Positions 8,324 to 17,847 of a stretch of 64,000 nucleotides of DNA are shown here, piece by piece. This stretch comes from Methanomethylovorans hollandica DSM 15978 (lineage in GTDB: Archaea > Halobacteriota > Methanosarcinia > Methanosarcinales > Methanosarcinaceae). The translations under genes and the position numbers were made by a program. The notes beneath the pieces were generated by a model that worked only from the letters and a program-made list of their open reading frames with translations, was not told the DNA's origin and did no database searches. How positions within the stretch are numbered: the stretch's first letter is position 1; the number at the start of each line of letters is the position of its first letter. The stretch spans positions 496,001 through 560,000 of the forward strand of contig NC_019977.1 of NCBI RefSeq assembly GCF_000328665.1, written 5' to 3'.

Positions 8324-9400
8324 TTAGTCTTTCCCATTCAATTCATCATTTTGTTTCATTTTTAGTGCCAGCCGTTGTAGATAGAAGGCCACTGGGAATC
8401 CCAGGATACTGGGTATCCAGAAAGATACAATGCGGTAGATCAATATCACCACTACAGTGATAGGAATTGGCACCCCCATGACATTATAAAGTGCAGCCAT
8501 CGACCCTTCTACTATCCCTACTCCACCCGGAATCAAAAAAGCCATCTTTCCAAAAAGAATGGGCAGACCATAACCAGCAAGTAATATGCCAATGCTAACT
8601 TTGTACCCGGCTGCCAGGAATATCAAGTATAGTGTCATTATGTCAAAGCCTATGCTTAAAGCCGAGCCAAGAGCTGGTTGTTTCCAGCCATCCTCTTTTA
8701 ACCTGTCCAACGAATCAAACAGACGCTGGAGTGTCTCGGATGAAGTGGAAGTATGTGTTTTTCTTTTCAAATTATCCCATGAGATGGAAACTTTGCTCAC
8801 TACTGAGATGAGCTGCACACGGTGGGCATTTCCCCAGAGAACGATGATAATAAAAGCTCCAATAAATATCAGTATCAGGGTGAAGGCAATTATTTGTGCT
8901 TTTGAGAGTTCATGCATTATCAACAGATATGCGACTCCAAGAAAAGCTACAAACAAAAGTATTGCATTGTTAAATGCTGTAGGCAAAGTTCCTGCCTGAA
9001 CTGCCCCGTGCCGATTCACACCCAGAGCACGAGTCCAGTGATATGTGGCTGCTGAGTTTCCCAGTGTGCCTCCGGCTATCAATCCAATACTGGAAGCGGC
9101 TAGTGCTATCAACGTTCCCCATAATATGGAAAGTTCCTGTCGTGCGATCGCTACACATGCTCTTAGAAGATAACCGTATTCTAGATAGCTGGCTATCTGG
9201 GCCACAACGGCCAGCATAAAGATCCATCTATTCATTGAACTGATGACTTTGAGAGAGTTTTCTAAAGCTGTAAGTTGTGGTAAGATAAGATGCACTGCAA
9301 GACCTAATAGCAGCAGTTCCAAAAGGTAGTGGCCAGCTTGTAAAGTAAGAGGGGGAAATAAATCTTGCATAGGGCTGCCGTTTTTTTCTTTGGAGGCCAT
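8324..9400 (-). CDS. UPF0104 / lysylphosphatidylglycerol-synthase-like membrane protein
   Basis: 358 residues with eight or so membrane helices and the family motif IPGGVGIVEGSM near the C-terminus (residues about 290-305). This is the flippase-like membrane domain (PF03706) without a synthase domain. Archaeal members often sit in glycan or lipid-sugar clusters, as here, and may move lipid-linked substrates. An AAGGTAA ribosome-binding site precedes the ATG at 9400. It lies 145 bases downstream of the deacetylase on the same strand. Confidence 0.8.
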   Translation of the reverse strand: MASKEKNGSPMQDLFPPLTLQAGHYLLELLLLGLAVHLILPQLTALENSLKVISSMNRWIFMLAVVAQIASYLEYGYLLRACVAIARQELSILWGTLIALAASSIGLIAGGTLGNSAATYHWTRALGVNRHGAVQAGTLPTAFNNAILLFVAFLGVAYLLIMHELSKAQIIAFTLILIFIGAFIIIVLWGNAHRVQLISVVSKVSISWDNLKRKTHTSTSSETLQRLFDSLDRLKEDGWKQPALGSALSIGFDIMTLYLIFLAAGYKVSIGILLAGYGLPILFGKMAFLIPGGVGIVEGSMAALYNVMGVPIPITVVVILIYRIVSFWIPSILGFPVAFYLQRLALKMKQNDELNGKD

Positions 9401-9545
9401 ATTGATTACCTTGACTCTGTTTATTCAGGAAATAAATCAAATTTTAATCTTTTTTTACTTCAATTTTCGTTTTAGGCAATTAACCTCATCTGCGTGAACA
9501 TCTTTGCCACTTTGTCAGAGAGCTGTTTCAGGCTTAGACTTCCTG

Positions 9546-10292
9546 CTATTCTTGCGAAACAATTTCTACTTCGTTTCTATTATCATCTTCAGCAGCCATC
9601 TCACTCATCGTTAAAAAATTATACCCTTTAGTCTTGAAATGCATTATAACCGCAGACAGGCTTTTCAGTGCAAACTTTCCTGTGTTGAATTTACAGTCCC
9701 ATCTGATAGGACTATGAGACATATCTACGAACTCCCAGGGATGTACGAACAATACTGGATCATGCATGTTATCAAGTATAGGGAGAATAATAGGAAGTGG
9801 GAGGCGCAGGAAGGAAGAGGTTATTGATGCAGGTATTCTTGTAATATCCCCTATCATGTAAGGCTTTCCAGGAAACGGAGGCTTGTATTTTGCAATGGAA
9901 GAATCTATTTTAAAGCCATTCCCCTGGAGTATATCCACATATTCCTGTGGGAATTTGAGATTTGGTGCCCTGAATGATACTATTGAAGGGCCGAGATCCT
10001 CAAGTATTTCTTTTGCCTTAACAATTGCAATACCTGCCTGTTCCTTATTCACTCTGTCAAACCTTTCGTGGGCATAACCATGACATCCAAGTTCATGTCC
10101 ATCTTCAGGTATCCGCTCAATGGCTTCAGGATAAAGCTCGGCAACTTTTCCGGTAGTGAAAAACGTAGTTTTTATCTCTTTGTTCCAGAATAGTTCCATC
10201 AGTCTGGGAAGACCTTCTTCGATTCCACGCATAGTTTCAAGAAAAGGTGGACAATCCTGTTCCACATCAATTGTGATAGCAATTCTTTTCAT
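9546..10292 (-). CDS. NodB-type polysaccharide deacetylase family protein
   Basis: 248 residues. The NodB fold shows the TIDVEQDCPP motif (catalytic Asp and first metal-binding Asp), the HELGCHGYAH motif (metal-binding histidines) and a FRAPNL motif. Such enzymes remove N- or O-acyl groups from sugars. The ATG at 10292 overlaps the end of the upstream glycosyltransferase by 26 bases, so the two are translated together. No signal peptide is visible, so it probably acts on cytoplasmic lipid-linked sugars. Confidence 0.85.
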   Translation of the reverse strand: MKRIAITIDVEQDCPPFLETMRGIEEGLPRLMELFWNKEIKTTFFTTGKVAELYPEAIERIPEDGHELGCHGYAHERFDRVNKEQAGIAIVKAKEILEDLGPSIVSFRAPNLKFPQEYVDILQGNGFKIDSSIAKYKPPFPGKPYMIGDITRIPASITSSFLRLPLPIILPILDNMHDPVLFVHPWEFVDMSHSPIRWDCKFNTGKFALKSLSAVIMHFKTKGYNFLTMSEMAAEDDNRNEVEIVSQE

Positions 10293-11394
10293 GGATCACC
10301 TGGGTATACACATTAATTACCTTTCTGGCTATATCAGGCCATTCATATTTTTTAAGCTCTTCATGAGCATTGTCAGATAATTTTGTTCTAAGCTCAGGTT
10401 CATCAATCAGTTTTACTATATATTTTATCAGTTCCTCTTTGTTCTCTGCAAGAAAACCTGTTTTTTCATGAGTAATAATATCCGAAGTCCCACTGTTGTT
10501 TCTTGCTATCACCGGCACCATCTTTGCAAAAGCTTCCAAGATAGCAATGCCGAAAGCTTCATCTTTTGAAGGCATGAGAAAGATATCCGAATTGCCAAGA
10601 AGATAGAAAACCGTTTTTCTAGAAACCTCACCTGTAAATATAAAATTCAGTTCCATGTTCTGTTTTTTCACCTGCTTCTCAAGCTTATCTTTTAAAGGCC
10701 CGTCGCCAACCATCATAAAAAGGAGGTTTTGATGCGCTTCTATGAGTGAAGGCGCAATTTCAACTATAGAATCCACTCCTTTTTTCTTTGTCATTCTGGA
10801 AACATTGGTCACCACGATCCTTCCCTTCTTTTCCAGTTCAATTGGCATGTCGGCTCCATCCGAAGACAATATGTCAATCCCGTTGGGTATCAAGTATACT
10901 GGCTTATTTGACATAATTCTAGTATCTTTTACCACAGCAGAACTCACAGCTATAATAGCATCCGGGTATCTGAGGAAGATCTTACCTGCCAGGTGAAGAG
11001 GGATACGGATGAGCCCTTTTTCTGCGAGGGAGTGATTGGTTATTACAGCAGGTATATTGATGATGCGTGATATCATAAGTGAAGAGATCGCAAGTGGAGA
11101 ATCCAATCCATGTGCATGGATAATGTCATATTCTCCATTTTTTATTATGTCGTAGAGTTCTTTATAGGCTCCGGGAGACAGAAAACGTTTTGTAAGTTCT
11201 CTTTCCCTCAATCTTATTACTGTAACTTCTTTTATAGGAGCAAAAGACTGAAGTTGGTCATATCTTCTGGTTATGATATGCACTTCATGTCCCTGGGCTA
11301 CAAAGTTCCTGGCAAGTGAATCAATTGCATATTCTATACCTCCTATTTTTGGATAATACCAATCGCTTACGAGTGCGATCTTGAATTTCTCCAG
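10267..11394 (-). CDS. GT4-family glycosyltransferase, probable CTG start
   Basis: The C-terminal domain is a classical GT4/GT-B donor site (VGDGPLKDKLEKQ, a SDIFLMPSKDEAFGIAILEA stretch). The first standard start codon (GTG at 11283) would remove the N-terminal Rossmann strand. Reading upstream in the same frame gives the canonical GT4 opening KIALVSDWYYPKIGGIEYA, back to a CTG at 11394-11392; the codon two before it is a stop (TAA). So translation most likely begins at CTG, 28 bases inside the end of the upstream UPF0104 gene and probably by coupling. The sugar donor and acceptor are unknown. Confidence 0.82.
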   Translation of the reverse strand: MEKFKIALVSDWYYPKIGGIEYAIDSLARNFVAQGHEVHIITRRYDQLQSFAPIKEVTVIRLRERELTKRFLSPGAYKELYDIIKNGEYDIIHAHGLDSPLAISSLMISRIINIPAVITNHSLAEKGLIRIPLHLAGKIFLRYPDAIIAVSSAVVKDTRIMSNKPVYLIPNGIDILSSDGADMPIELEKKGRIVVTNVSRMTKKKGVDSIVEIAPSLIEAHQNLLFMMVGDGPLKDKLEKQVKKQNMELNFIFTGEVSRKTVFYLLGNSDIFLMPSKDEAFGIAILEAFAKMVPVIARNNSGTSDIITHEKTGFLAENKEELIKYIVKLIDEPELRTKLSDNAHEELKKYEWPDIARKVINVYTQVIHEKNCYHN

Positions 11395-12308
11395 AGTTTA
11401 AAACCTCCAAATTTGACCAGGAATATAGAACCAATTAGACTTGCTAAAATATAAGAAATAAACCTTTCTATTACAACGATTCCCGCGGCTGGAGCCACGG
11501 ATATTCCAAAGAAGCTCAGTGCCGCTATTAGACCACCTTCCACGACCCCTAAACCTCCCGTTGTAAGGGGTATGGACCCCAATATCATGTAGAGAAGAGA
11601 TATCAGTACAATGACTTTGAAAGGCAACTGTAAACCTAAAGATAATGTAATGAACTTAAACCTGAAGATATCTAGCACCCATACACTACTGGATAGAAAC
11701 AATGTTGGGTAAAAGACTGTTTTAAGTTTGGAGCAATATTTTTTAGAACCTTCTATGTAATTGTATATCTTATGTCTTAGCAGATATGCCAGGAATACCA
11801 GAACAAAAGGTATAGCTGCTAGATAGGCCATGTTTGAGAGCAATGGATGAATGTTCTGGATGAAAGGCAGTACGGTATAGATTACATAAATCATCATCAC
11901 TAATACAGGTATTGCTTCTACTGATCTTTCGAAAAGTATTGATATAAAAGCATCCGAATACTTGACTCCAAAATCCTTTTTGACCCAGAACATCCTCAAA
12001 GGTTCGCCTCCGGCTCTGTTCGCGGGTGTAAGGTTGTTAATAGGAATAGCACCGAATATCACAGGAAATAACTGTGTAGTTTTTAAATCATATCCCAATG
12101 CATTGAGAACGATTTTCCATCTTTCAGCAAAAATGTATACACTTAACAAATAAAGGGCTAGTGCAATGATTACATCTTTTATATTTGCATTTTCTAGATT
12201 ATGGAATAATACTGCAGCCTCAGGTAGGAGTTCATTTCTGTAATTGAATATGAGTACAATTAATAGTAATAGAATTATGAATTTGAACATCCTCTTGTAG
12301 TTATTCAT
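11367..12308 (-). CDS. UPF0104 membrane protein (flippase-like)
   Basis: 313 residues, about eight membrane helices, with the N.LTPANRAGGEPLR loop near residue 95 and a TTGGLGVVEGGLIA motif near residue 260. It belongs to the same superfamily as the gene at 8324 and the N-terminal half of the MprF homologue at 22482. It heads the operon UPF0104-GT4-deacetylase-UPF0104, which suggests assembly or transport of a lipid-linked surface glycan. Confidence 0.82.
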   Translation of the reverse strand: MNNYKRMFKFIILLLLIVLIFNYRNELLPEAAVLFHNLENANIKDVIIALALYLLSVYIFAERWKIVLNALGYDLKTTQLFPVIFGAIPINNLTPANRAGGEPLRMFWVKKDFGVKYSDAFISILFERSVEAIPVLVMMIYVIYTVLPFIQNIHPLLSNMAYLAAIPFVLVFLAYLLRHKIYNYIEGSKKYCSKLKTVFYPTLFLSSSVWVLDIFRFKFITLSLGLQLPFKVIVLISLLYMILGSIPLTTGGLGVVEGGLIAALSFFGISVAPAAGIVVIERFISYILASLIGSIFLVKFGGFKLWRNSRSHS

Positions 12309-12521
12309 CCAGTCCTCTTTACAAAAATGCCAATAGTAAATCTAGTACGCTTGTTTATTATTGTAATTATATCTAATCACTCTGGATTGTGGGATTTCAG
12401 ACGGTTTTTAAATAGCTCTTAACCTCCTACACTGATGTATGGCCCTCTATAGTTATCTTGGGATTGTATTATATTAGTTGGGGAACATAACCTTTTGTTA
12501 ATCTTACAATATTCTTCAAGT

Positions 12522-15041
12522 ATGAACAATCACACTCTCCCATTTTGGAGTTTTAAGACTTCAGAGATGCTTCAAAAACTTGAAGCAACATCTAAAGGCT
12601 TGACCAGTGAGCAAGCTCAGCGGCGCCTGTCGCTTTATGGTGCCAACCTATTGAAGCCTTCAAAAAGGTCTGACTCTTTAACGATCCTGCTTGGTCAATT
12701 CAGAAGCCCTATTATACTCATCCTTCTCTTTGCAGCCGGATTGTCGTTCTTCCTTCATGATCCAGCAGATGCTCTAATCATTTTTATTATTGTACTGATC
12801 AGCGGTCTTCTGGGTTTCTGGCAGGAAAAAGGTGCAGCAAACGTTTTTGAGAAATTGGTTGCTACCGTACAAATAAAATCTACAGTTTTCCGTGATGGGA
12901 AAGAAACAGAGGTGCCAGTGGGTGGGATAGTACCTGGCGATATTGTGGTCATAAATGCTGGAGATATAATACCTGCTGACTGTCTTATACTGGAATCGAG
13001 AGATCTGTTTGTCAATGAAGCTACCCTTACAGGTGAAACTTTTCCAGTAGAAAAAGATGTAAAGGTATTGGAAGCAGGAACTCCTCTTGGCCAACGTGTG
13101 AACTCTCTGTGGATGGGAACGAATGTAGTCAGTGGAAGTGCAAATGTGCTGGTTGTGCACACTGGCAAGGAAACGGAGTTCGGTGAAATTTCCGAAAGAC
13201 TGAAACTAAGGCCGGATGAAACAGAATTTGAAAAAGGTGTCATGAGATTTGGCTATTTCCTTATGGAAGTTACCCTTCTAATGGTCATATCTATATTTGC
13301 AATAAATGTTTATCTGGCGCGTCCTATTCTGGATTCCTTTCTATTTTCACTAGCTCTTGCTGTGGGGCTGACTCCACAATTATTACCAGCTATCATCAGC
13401 GTTAATCTGTCCCATGGAGCTAAGCGCATGGCGCACAGGAAGGTCATAGTCAAAAAACTTTCCTCCATTGAGAATTTGGGTAGTATGAATTTGTTATGTT
13501 GCGATAAGACCGGAACATTGACCTCAGGGGTACTAAAAGTACACTCAGCTTGTGATATAGCTGGCCATGAAAGTGACAAGGTTCTCTTATATGCTTATCT
13601 CAATGCCTATTATCAAACTGGTTTCGATAATCCTATTGATCAGGCTATCATTGCTGCACGCCAGTTCGACCTTGCTGGCTATCAGAAGCTTGATGAAGTG
13701 CCATATGATTTTATCCGTAAGCGTTTGAGTGTGCTGTTCACAAAGGACGGTACACATCATATGGTCACCAAAGGTGCACTTGGGAACATACTTGAAGTCT
13801 GTTCCTCGGCTGAAGTTGTTGATGGCAGCATTGTGGAGATCTCGGAGGTACGTAGCGAACTTCAACAAAAGTTTGAACAATTTAGTAATAAGGGTCTGCG
13901 AACACTGGGTCTTGCTTATAGGAATTTGGGTTCAGAGTCAGTTATTAGTAAAGACAGTGAAGCTGAAATGACATTTTTGGGATTCATATTCCTTTTTGAT
14001 CCACCAAAACCTAACATCACTGAAACCATTAAGAGCATGGAACAGCTTGGCGTTGAATTGAAGTTGATTACGGGGGATAATAAGCTGGTAGCAGGTAATG
14101 TCGGCCAGCAAATTGGATTGTCAAGCTCTAAGATTGTTACTGGCACTGAACTTCGGCAAATGAGCGATGAAGCTCTTCTCAAGCAGGTCAATAGTGTAAA
14201 TATCTTTGTTGAGGTAGATCCTAATCAGAAAGAGCGTATCATTCTTGCTCTACGGAAAAATGGAAATGTTGTGGGGTATATTGGTGACGGTATTAATGAC
14301 GCTTCTGCACTCCATGCCGCAGATGTTGGAATATCCGTGGATAGTGCTGTTGATGTTGCTAAAGAAGCAGCGGATATTGTTCTTCTTGAAAAGGACCTTG
14401 GTGTTCTCGTTGAAGGTGTGAAAGAAGGACGGGTGACTTTTGCCAACACTCTGAAATATGTATTCATGGCTACGAGTGCAAATTTCGGGAATATGTTTAG
14501 CATGGCGGGAATATCCGTTTTTCTTCCTTTTCTCCCTTTATTGCCAAAGCAGATCCTTCTCATCAATCTATTAACCGATCTTCCTGAAATGACCATTGCT
14601 ACTGATAGCGTAGATATTGAAATGGTAAAATTTCCACGGCGCTGGGATGTTGCTTTCATTCGTAAGTTCATGTTAACATTTGGGTTTGTAAGTTCGGTAT
14701 TCGATTATCTTACTTTTGGCGTACTTTTGTTGTTATTACCGGGGATGACAGATCAGTTCAGAACAGGCTGGTTTTTAGAGTCAGTCATTTCCGCCTCACT
14801 GATCGTGCTTGTCATTAGAAGTCGCAAGCCTTTCTTCAAGAGCAAACCAGGGAAATATCTGTCTATTGCCACACTTCTGACGATTGTAACTGCGTTGCTG
14901 TTCCCCATTACTCCCTTAGCGGGACTCTTTAATTTTGAACCACTATCCTTTTCCACGATATTTATACTCGGAATTGTTGTGTTCTTATATATCGTAACAG
15001 CAGAAGTGATGAAAAGTTTCTTTTACAGTAGGGTAAAATAA
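12522..15041 (+). CDS. mgtA: P-type ATPase, MgtA/MgtB-like magnesium importer
   Basis: 839 residues from the ATG at 12522. Key P-type motifs are present: LTGETFPV, the phosphorylated DKTGTLT (Asp about residue 328), and GDGINDASAL near residue 588. The overall layout and the LLINLLTDLPEMTIATD segment match type IIIB Mg2+ ATPases. These import Mg2+ (and sometimes Ni2+ or Co2+) in bacteria. A CorA gene lies just downstream on the opposite strand, which fits a magnesium role. No regulatory leader structure was recognised. Confidence 0.87.
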   Translation: MNNHTLPFWSFKTSEMLQKLEATSKGLTSEQAQRRLSLYGANLLKPSKRSDSLTILLGQFRSPIILILLFAAGLSFFLHDPADALIIFIIVLISGLLGFWQEKGAANVFEKLVATVQIKSTVFRDGKETEVPVGGIVPGDIVVINAGDIIPADCLILESRDLFVNEATLTGETFPVEKDVKVLEAGTPLGQRVNSLWMGTNVVSGSANVLVVHTGKETEFGEISERLKLRPDETEFEKGVMRFGYFLMEVTLLMVISIFAINVYLARPILDSFLFSLALAVGLTPQLLPAIISVNLSHGAKRMAHRKVIVKKLSSIENLGSMNLLCCDKTGTLTSGVLKVHSACDIAGHESDKVLLYAYLNAYYQTGFDNPIDQAIIAARQFDLAGYQKLDEVPYDFIRKRLSVLFTKDGTHHMVTKGALGNILEVCSSAEVVDGSIVEISEVRSELQQKFEQFSNKGLRTLGLAYRNLGSESVISKDSEAEMTFLGFIFLFDPPKPNITETIKSMEQLGVELKLITGDNKLVAGNVGQQIGLSSSKIVTGTELRQMSDEALLKQVNSVNIFVEVDPNQKERIILALRKNGNVVGYIGDGINDASALHAADVGISVDSAVDVAKEAADIVLLEKDLGVLVEGVKEGRVTFANTLKYVFMATSANFGNMFSMAGISVFLPFLPLLPKQILLINLLTDLPEMTIATDSVDIEMVKFPRRWDVAFIRKFMLTFGFVSSVFDYLTFGVLLLLLPGMTDQFRTGWFLESVISASLIVLVIRSRKPFFKSKPGKYLSIATLLTIVTALLFPITPLAGLFNFEPLSFSTIFILGIVVFLYIVTAEVMKSFFYSRVK

Positions 15042-15085
15042 AAGGCAGAAACGTGAAAACAAAGTGTCAAATATTCTCTTTTACC

Positions 15086-15209
15086 AATGAAAGGAGTTGT
15101 TGTCGTAGAATAATTAGCTAGACATGGTAACAAGATGAGAAGAAATGGTCTGATATTGCAACGGCTCTGGTGGAGCTTGTTTAGAATTAGCCAGAGAATG
15201 CGAAGATAT
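15086..15209 (+). pseudogene. Remnant of a blue-copper gene 3' end (direct repeat copy A)
   Basis: This 124-bp segment matches 22067-22190 at 117 of 124 positions, and the last 81 bases are identical. At 22067 the sequence is the final codons and stop of the plastocyanin-like gene plus its downstream region. Here only the MKGVVVVE-stop tail survives, behind unrelated or decayed sequence. It is therefore a broken second copy of the copper-protein gene, or the scar of a recombination event. Confidence 0.75.
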
Positions 15210-15328
15210 TGATTAAAAGTGTTTGAGATATTCCCTTTCTTTTTTTGATGGTACTGCCAAATGTGAATAATACAGGGCTTCAAATCAATTTACTTTCGGA
15301 AATACTTATTTGCTGGGATATAAGTTTC

Positions 15329-16264
15329 TTAGAACAATTTTTTTCTCAACATAACCACAGATAACACAACTGAGACCCACGTCGAGATCATGAAAATGAT
15401 TAGAAAAGCATGAGGATTATTTCCAAAGGGTACATCTACATTCATACCAAAAAAACTTGCGACCATCGTTGGAATTGATATAATTATTGTAATAGATGTT
15501 AGAAATTTCATAACCATATTTAGATTATTAGATATTACTGACGCATAAGCATCCATTGTTCCAGTTAAGATGTTACTATAAATATTAGCCATTTCGATAG
15601 CCTGCTTATTTTCGATAATGACATCTTCAAGTAATTCGATATCATCCGGGTACATCTTGATGAGATTGGCTTTATGGATCTTCTCAAGTACTATTTCATT
15701 GCCTTTTAATGATGTGGAGAAATAAACAAGGCTTTTTTCAAGTTCTAACAGCTGGATCAATTCTTCATTTTTTAGAGATTTGTGCAGCTTGCTCTCGATA
15801 ACATCACTTGTTTTGTCAATGTTTCTAAGATATTGGAGGTAATCCCTGGAGCTTCGGTATAGTATTTGTAGTAAGAAGCGTGTTTTTTTGGAGGTGTGGA
15901 ATGATTTGACTTTGTTCTCTAAAAATCTTGTTATGACGGAGTTTTCTCTAAGGGAGACAGTGACAACGTTGTCATTATTGATTATAACTCCAAGTGGAAT
16001 TGTATAATATATTCCTTTTTTTGATGTATCTTTGCTTGCAACAGGAATATCTATCAACACAACGGTACACTCTTCGTCCACTTCAATTCTGGCACGTTCC
16101 TCTTCATCCAAAGCAGCTTTAAGATGTTCAAGAGGAATTTTCAGATTTTCAGAAATAGTAGTAATTTCATCTTCAGTGGGATTTACAAGATTTATCCATG
16201 ATCCTTTTTCAACTTTATCGAGACTAATTATCTCATTTTCCATTGACTTGTAAATATTAAGCAT
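15329..16264 (-). CDS. corA: CorA-family Mg/Co/Ni transport protein
   Basis: 311 residues. A large soluble N-terminal funnel domain is followed by two C-terminal membrane helices, with the diagnostic GMN triplet at residues 273-275 after the first helix. CorA forms pentameric channels for Mg2+, and Co2+ or Ni2+ can pass. A GGAG ribosome-binding site lies upstream of the ATG at 16264. It converges on the P-type ATPase, so the cell has two magnesium routes side by side. Confidence 0.92.
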   Translation of the reverse strand: MLNIYKSMENEIISLDKVEKGSWINLVNPTEDEITTISENLKIPLEHLKAALDEEERARIEVDEECTVVLIDIPVASKDTSKKGIYYTIPLGVIINNDNVVTVSLRENSVITRFLENKVKSFHTSKKTRFLLQILYRSSRDYLQYLRNIDKTSDVIESKLHKSLKNEELIQLLELEKSLVYFSTSLKGNEIVLEKIHKANLIKMYPDDIELLEDVIIENKQAIEMANIYSNILTGTMDAYASVISNNLNMVMKFLTSITIIISIPTMVASFFGMNVDVPFGNNPHAFLIIFMISTWVSVVLSVVMLRKKLF

Positions 16265-16955
16265 GAAAGTCTCCTTACATTATAAAGAAGAAAGTTACTT
16301 CCGTCTTACTCTGTATTATAGTATTAGTTATTATATAATTTAACACTTATATTAAGTCACATCAATACATATATTCTTTTCTTTAGAAACAATCTGTCAG
16401 TGGCTATAAGACTCCTGCTAAATGTAAGACTTGCAGTGAACTTGATATCTGCAAGTTGAGTAGCATGAGGTTTGTGGATATAGGTGAGTACAAGCAATAA
16501 GTTGTAATGTTAGTGTTCACTTTCATATGGAAATTTTATTCAGCCGATGACACAAATAGAGGCTGGTGGAAAAATCCCATTTTTTCATTTCCAATGATTT
16601 TCCCGACAAGGATACTTCTGTATATTGTAGTAGACCTTATTATGATTAATTTAGTAGTATTGTAATTGCATCAAAATTTGCCATTAAGTCTTGTCTTTCT
16701 TCTAACTCTCATTTAAATAGTATTATCAGTTCGAGCTATGGCATTTTGGGTTCCCGTATATAAACTAAAATGGTAAATTGGTCTACAAATTTAGTCCTTA
16801 GTTATTGATGGCCTTTTGAAGATCGGAGAGATGGGAGGCATTAGTTTAAAATCAAAAGTAAAAATATGTATAAATGGCTTATTAAGAATGTCCGGTTCCA
16901 TTTAAACAATACCATTCATCTCAAATGTATCAGTCATGTATCCATGAGAAAGTTG
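16265..16955. other. 690-bp region without an intact gene; possible gene remnant
   Basis: AT-rich, with promoter-like tracts just upstream of corA (16310-16370). The only coding-like piece is 16387-16500 on the plus strand, a 37-codon frame containing a C-x2-C...C pattern (KCKTCSELDICK) and preceded by a stop, with no start codon. It may be the tail of a lost cysteine-rich protein. The remainder shows no RNA fold or repeat that I can support. Confidence 0.3.
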
Positions 16956-17660
16956 TCATATAAGGAACAAGTGCATATATGCCCCTATAATAAAATTTAC
17001 CACCCACAAAATTAAAAGAATCTGCATGTTTGATTTCCTTTTCCAATTTCTTTTGAGTTTCCAATCTCGTCTATTGATCACAAATATAAATCCCATGATC
17101 AAAATCATGATTCCTATCAAGGAATGTATTAGAACCAGAGGAGAAACTGATTGAGAGACTATGCGGGTTCTTGTGAAATAGATCATATAAGGAACAGACA
17201 ATGCTACCAGCACATATGCTGATGTAGATATTATATCATGTTTTTTGAATTTCTCTTTTATTGACTTGCCTAGTAATAAGGAAAAAAACCCGATATTTAT
17301 AAGACACACAGCTATTATTTGTAAATCAAAAGAAATAGACATTAATTTGCCAGTGTTTATACCAAACATATTACTAGACGTGTTGCTGGAATTACCAAAT
17401 TCACTCCAATGAGCTGCAAAATACGCGATGGTCCAAACTAAAAGTATAAAATAAATCACATAAAGAAAAGTAGTGACTGGGCCATGAGATTCAGCTATCA
17501 CCCCACCAAAATCTTCTGCATGGGAATTTGCATCTTCCAGTGAGTAATGGTCCTGGTTCTTTGCACTCAGCCAGATCAATATTAAACTTGATAGCACGAC
17601 CAGGATGGTCAGCCATACAAAAGAATTCACGTAGGCTGCATATTCAATTGTGAAGCTCAT
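16956..17660 (-). CDS. Membrane protein of the oxidase cluster (CcoP-like N-terminus, DUF420/b561-like C-terminus)
   Basis: 234 residues with six to seven membrane helices. After a first helix the EDFGGVIAESHGPVTTF segment and second helix resemble the amino-terminal membrane anchor of CcoP. The C-terminal half resembles DUF420 or cytochrome-b561-like proteins, with histidines in LIHSLIG and GAYMHLFLI that could bind haem. It overlaps ccoS by four bases (ATGA), so it belongs to the oxidase operon. No CxxCH is present. A role as accessory subunit is an inference from position. Confidence 0.55.
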   Translation of the reverse strand: MSFTIEYAAYVNSFVWLTILVVLSSLILIWLSAKNQDHYSLEDANSHAEDFGGVIAESHGPVTTFLYVIYFILLVWTIAYFAAHWSEFGNSSNTSSNMFGINTGKLMSISFDLQIIAVCLINIGFFSLLLGKSIKEKFKKHDIISTSAYVLVALSVPYMIYFTRTRIVSQSVSPLVLIHSLIGIMILIMGFIFVINRRDWKLKRNWKRKSNMQILLILWVVNFIIGAYMHLFLI

Positions 17661-17842
17661 ATTTTCTCACCTTTCTGATTTAGATTATCTTCCGTTAACT
17701 GGCCAGGAAGCTCAATCATCCGGTATTTTGCTTCTTCGATATCTACGAATTGCCCTGTTTTGATTCCCCATATCAAAAAACCAAGAAAAATGAGGAATAA
17801 TAAAAATGCTGTAATGAACAGCGCTAAATTATACTCGTTCAT
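17657..17842 (-). CDS. ccoS: CcoS-like cbb3 oxidase assembly protein
   Basis: Sixty-one residues: one membrane helix (about 6-26) followed by WGIKTGQFVDIEEAKYRMIE, matching the short CcoS pattern of a helix, a W..xxGQFDD-like motif and an acidic tail. CcoS is required for cofactor insertion into cbb3 oxidases in bacteria. It lies five bases after the oxidase gene and overlaps the next by four bases. The match rests on pattern and context, since the protein is very short. Confidence 0.65.
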   Translation of the reverse strand: MNEYNLALFITAFLLFLIFLGFLIWGIKTGQFVDIEEAKYRMIELPGQLTEDNLNQKGEKI

Positions 17843-17847
17843 TCACT

